Positions 10,461-12,983 of a stretch of DNA of 12,983 nucleotides are shown here, one piece after another. The position numbers and the translations under genes are program-made. Each line of letters opens with the position of its first letter. Position 1 is the stretch's first letter. This DNA comes from Candidatus Anderseniibacteriota bacterium (GTDB lineage: Bacteria > Patescibacteriota > Andersenbacteria > UBA10190). The DNA lies in assembly GCA_003229735.1 (NCBI GenBank), contig QIFI01000029.1, positions 1-12,983 of the forward strand. Direction: 5' to 3'. The notes under the pieces were generated by a model that saw only the letters and a program-made list of their open reading frames with translations, was not told the DNA's origin and made no database searches.

Positions 10461-12983
10461 AGCCAAGCTCTAAATTACCAGCCGTCATCATCGGCATCGA
10501 CGTGGAAACCACTTCCCTCGACCCCAAAACCGGGGAAATCATTGAAGTCGCCGCTATTAAATATGACCTCAAAAAAGGTGCTGAAATATCGGAATTCACC
10601 GCCCTATGCGCCCCCTCATCTCCTTTAACTACCGAAATCACCTCCATCACCGGCATCACCCGGGATATGGTCAAAAACCAGCCGGTTTTCAAAGATATTT
10701 TACCCGATCTCCAGGAATTTATTAGCCGCCATACACTTTTTGCTCATAATGCCCCCTTTGACGTGGGATATTTATCTCACCATGGCTTGAATCTTGATCA
10801 AAACCCGGTCTGGGATACATTCATGCTGGCTGGCATCGCCTGGCCCGAAGCCTCCAGCTATAACCTGGGCACCCTGGCCCAGGACTTGAATATCCAGGTA
10901 GCCGGAGAACATCGGGCTGGTGAAGATGTTCGTCTCACCTGGGAACTGCTTCAAAAAAGCCTGGCCCAATTAAGTCTCTCAAAAAAAACTCACGAACTAA
11001 TCCTGACAATTCTCGATCGGGCAGACTTGCCCCACTATCAACCATTATTTACCGTCGTCCCTTCTCCCCTTCGAGGGGAGAAGGTCAGGATGAGGGGTGA
11101 CGCCGCTAACAATATAACAATTAAACAATTAAACAATAGTCCAAAAAAGTCCGCCCCGCTAACTCAAACCAGCCCGGAACTTCTGGGCCCAGACGGCCCT
11201 CTGGTAAAAAACCTTCCCGGTTTTTCACCCAGATCAGAACAACAGCAAATGGCCGCCGCCATCGACCGGGCCTTCAAAGATCACCGCTTGGCCCTAATAG
11301 AAGCCCTGCCCGGCACCGGGAAAACCTTCGGTTATCTGGTGCCCTTGATCAAATCACTGCGTCAGAGATCATCAAGTGAAGGGACTGCCATTGTCTCAAC
11401 CCACACCATAAATCTCCAGGATCAGCTCATGGATCATGACCTTCCACGCCTCATGAAAGCCTTAGACCAGACCTGGAAAATTGCCGTTCTAAAAGGTCGC
11501 CGCAACTATCTTTGCCAGTCTCGCCTCATGCAGGCCGCCAATCGCTCCGCCCATAAACCCGCCGAAGCTTTCTTGATCATTAAGCTTCTTTTCTGGCTTG
11601 ATCGGGGCGGATCCGGCGACCTGGAGAGATTTAACGCCTCGCATCAGGCTCTGCACCTGCTTCATCACCTCCACGCCGACGCTCTTTCCTGCCGTCACGC
11701 CTGCCCCAAAGAATATCCCGACTGCCCATACCAACGAGCTAAAAGAATCGCCCAGGAGGCCGATTTAATCATTATTAACCACGCTTTACTGATCAATCAC
11801 GCCTCCGATAACTCCTCTCTTCATCTGACCAATGTCGTCATTGATGAAGCTCATCATCTCGAAAGTGTTGCTCGTCAGGCTTCGCGCGTCGATTTATCCC
11901 CTCACCGGCTAGCCGAACTTATCGCCCCCTTTATTCAATTCATTAAAACCGACAAATCCTCCCCGGCCAATCACCTGCGAACTGAAACCGAGGATGTTAT
12001 AGCCGAATTTAATCAGCTTATTGCCGGTCTCCTTGAGTTCAGTCAACGGCATGGAGCCGGCGACCGTCTATTGCTCACTAAAAGTATTCGTCTCTCTTCA
12101 GACTGGCGGCATATAGCTAAAGCCGCCCAGTCATGGCAGGGCAGACATAAGTTTATGCTTGGCTTAGTAAAGGGCCTTGCAGGTGAACCATCCAACAATT
12201 CCACCATCGCCGAAGCTGTCACTGAAGCCGCCGCATTCAGTGATAAAATCGATAAATTCATATCCGGAGACAAAGACCGCATACAATGGCTGGAAATAAC
12301 TGATTATCAAAGCCATAATAATATTGAACTGCATGACGTAGCGCTTTCGGTCAGCCGCGATCTGCAAAAAATATATCAGCACTCGCACAGTGTAATATTT
12401 ACCTCTGCTACCCTGACAGTGAATGCTGACTATAGCTATATAAAGCAACGTATAGGAATAAAAGACATGCAAGTAATTGAGGAAAAAATAGGCACTCCAT
12501 TCAATTATCACCAGCAAATGATGATATATATTGTTGATGATTCCCCCTACCCCAATGATCCCAATTATGATAAGTATATATCCAGTCAATTGGTCGCTCT
12601 CGCTATTCTAACTTCTGGCCGTTTGTTAGGCCTTTTTACCTCTCATCAAAGCGTCAAAGCCGCCTACCATAACTCCTTAAAGGAGCTGAACAAAGCGAAT
12701 ATCAGGTTAATGGCTCAAAAAATAACCGGCGGCCGGCACAATCTCATCAGACGATTCAAAAGCGAGGCCTCGAGCGTATTGCTTGGCACTAACAGTCTTT
12801 GGGAAGGCATTGATGTACCAGGCCCCCATCTTTCTTCTATCCTTATTGCCAAACTTCCCTTTACTCCACCCCATGACCCCATCATAAATAGCATCAGTGA
12901 ATCTGAAAATTTAAATGCCTTCACCGACTTGAGCGTCCCGCAAATGATCCTTCGACTGCGCCAGGGGATTGGCCGGCTTATCC
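10457..12983 (+). CDS. dinG: DnaQ-like exonuclease fused to DinG-type Fe-S helicase, 3'-truncated by window edge
   Basis: The frame is open from ATG 10457 to the right edge (842 codons seen). The N-terminal domain is a DEDDh 3'-5' exonuclease: D15 and E17 (GIDVETTSLD), AHNAPFD with D102, and H152...D157 (HRAGED). The C-terminal part is an XPD/DinG superfamily-2 helicase: Walker A EALPGTGKT (282-290), DEAHH (463-467), motif IFTSATLT, GTNSLWEGIDVPG, and the start of motif VI (RLRQGIGRL). Four cysteines C353, C412, C416 and C423, between Walker A and DEAH, match the Fe-S cluster pattern of DinG/XPD. DnaQ-DinG fusions are known (e.g. Firmicutes), where the Fe-S cysteines are typically absent. The role is DNA repair and processing of blocked or branched DNA. 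Odd points: residues 202-214 are encoded by an intergenic repeat family, and codons between about 12280 and 12600 are richer in ATA and A/T than the rest. Confidence 0.93.
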   Translation, partial: MKPSSKLPAVIIGIDVETTSLDPKTGEIIEVAAIKYDLKKGAEISEFTALCAPSSPLTTEITSITGITRDMVKNQPVFKDILPDLQEFISRHTLFAHNAPFDVGYLSHHGLNLDQNPVWDTFMLAGIAWPEASSYNLGTLAQDLNIQVAGEHRAGEDVRLTWELLQKSLAQLSLSKKTHELILTILDRADLPHYQPLFTVVPSPLRGEKVRMRGDAANNITIKQLNNSPKKSAPLTQTSPELLGPDGPLVKNLPGFSPRSEQQQMAAAIDRAFKDHRLALIEALPGTGKTFGYLVPLIKSLRQRSSSEGTAIVSTHTINLQDQLMDHDLPRLMKALDQTWKIAVLKGRRNYLCQSRLMQAANRSAHKPAEAFLIIKLLFWLDRGGSGDLERFNASHQALHLLHHLHADALSCRHACPKEYPDCPYQRAKRIAQEADLIIINHALLINHASDNSSLHLTNVVIDEAHHLESVARQASRVDLSPHRLAELIAPFIQFIKTDKSSPANHLRTETEDVIAEFNQLIAGLLEFSQRHGAGDRLLLTKSIRLSSDWRHIAKAAQSWQGRHKFMLGLVKGLAGEPSNNSTIAEAVTEAAAFSDKIDKFISGDKDRIQWLEITDYQSHNNIELHDVALSVSRDLQKIYQHSHSVIFTSATLTVNADYSYIKQRIGIKDMQVIEEKIGTPFNYHQQMMIYIVDDSPYPNDPNYDKYISSQLVALAILTSGRLLGLFTSHQSVKAAYHNSLKELNKANIRLMAQKITGGRHNLIRRFKSEASSVLLGTNSLWEGIDVPGPHLSSILIAKLPFTPPHDPIINSISESENLNAFTDLSVPQMILRLRQGIGRLI
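11059..11097 (+). repeat. Family A repeat, copy 10, inside the dinG coding sequence
   Basis: CCCTTCTCCCCTTCGAGGGG then AGAAGGTCAGGATGAGGGG: hairpin arms CCTTCTCCCCT and GAGGGGAGAAGG are intact and even extended. It is translated in frame as PSPLRGEKVRMRG (residues 202-214), in the linker between exonuclease and helicase domains, with no stop or frameshift. It is followed by A/T-rich filler (ACAATTAAACAATTAAACAA), much like intergenic DNA of this genome. Confidence 0.9.

Noticed and set aside
1..12983. tRNA or rRNA genes
   Set aside because: No cloverleaf-like segment with a T-loop (GTTCRA) or rRNA-conserved stretch was noticed; a tRNAscan or covariance search would be decisive.

Overview
The window looks like a chromosomal segment of a small-genome bacterium. 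My best guess is a member of the Patescibacteria (Candidate Phyla Radiation), but that is inferred from style and not shown by a marker. The supporting signs are compact housekeeping genes, mostly without Shine-Dalgarno motifs, several -10-like boxes sitting only 6-9 nt before start codons, and spacers filled with short GC-rich palindromic repeats and A/T-rich filler. TGA is used as a stop (end of the xer gene), so the UGA=Gly codes of Gracilibacteria and SR1 do not apply. Codons in the conserved genes favour C in third position.

Layout, left to right. (1) The 3' two-thirds of a ClpC/ClpB-type AAA+ unfoldase enters from the left edge (3-1415). (2) A repeat-filled spacer leads to an unrecognised 338-aa protein (1959-2975). 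(3) A complete Xer-type tyrosine recombinase lies on the minus strand (3228-4181), the only minus-strand gene, bracketed by directly oriented repeat modules. (4) An RNA cluster follows: rpsO (S15), a NYN-domain putative ribonuclease, and pnp (PNPase, 762 aa). This is the familiar rpsO-pnp pairing with a second putative RNase in the middle. (5) Two envelope-type proteins of unknown function follow: a 93-aa C-tail-anchored protein and a 421-aa N-terminally anchored protein. (6) A DnaQ-like exonuclease/DinG-type Fe-S helicase fusion runs off the right edge (10457-12983).

Repeats: ten copies of a 35-40 bp element (family A: a hairpin from CCTTCTCCCC and GGGGAGAAGG plus a tail ending ATGAGGGG) occur, all in the same orientation. 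With them are a second GC-rich family (B), a 'CCACAGGCTAGTGCCG' family (C), and 'GTGGTCATTGGGAATTG' units (D). Nine A copies are intergenic. The tenth lies in frame inside the DinG-type gene and encodes part of its interdomain linker.

Strongest observations: a 22-position imperfect hairpin in the pnp leader whose 5' arm can instead pair with an upstream 10-nt segment (a possible autoregulatory switch of PNPase); the in-frame repeat in dinG; 69/70-identical direct repeats around the small membrane-protein gene; a ClpC-like unfoldase without a visible ClpP-docking tripeptide; and the NYN gene embedded between rpsO and pnp.
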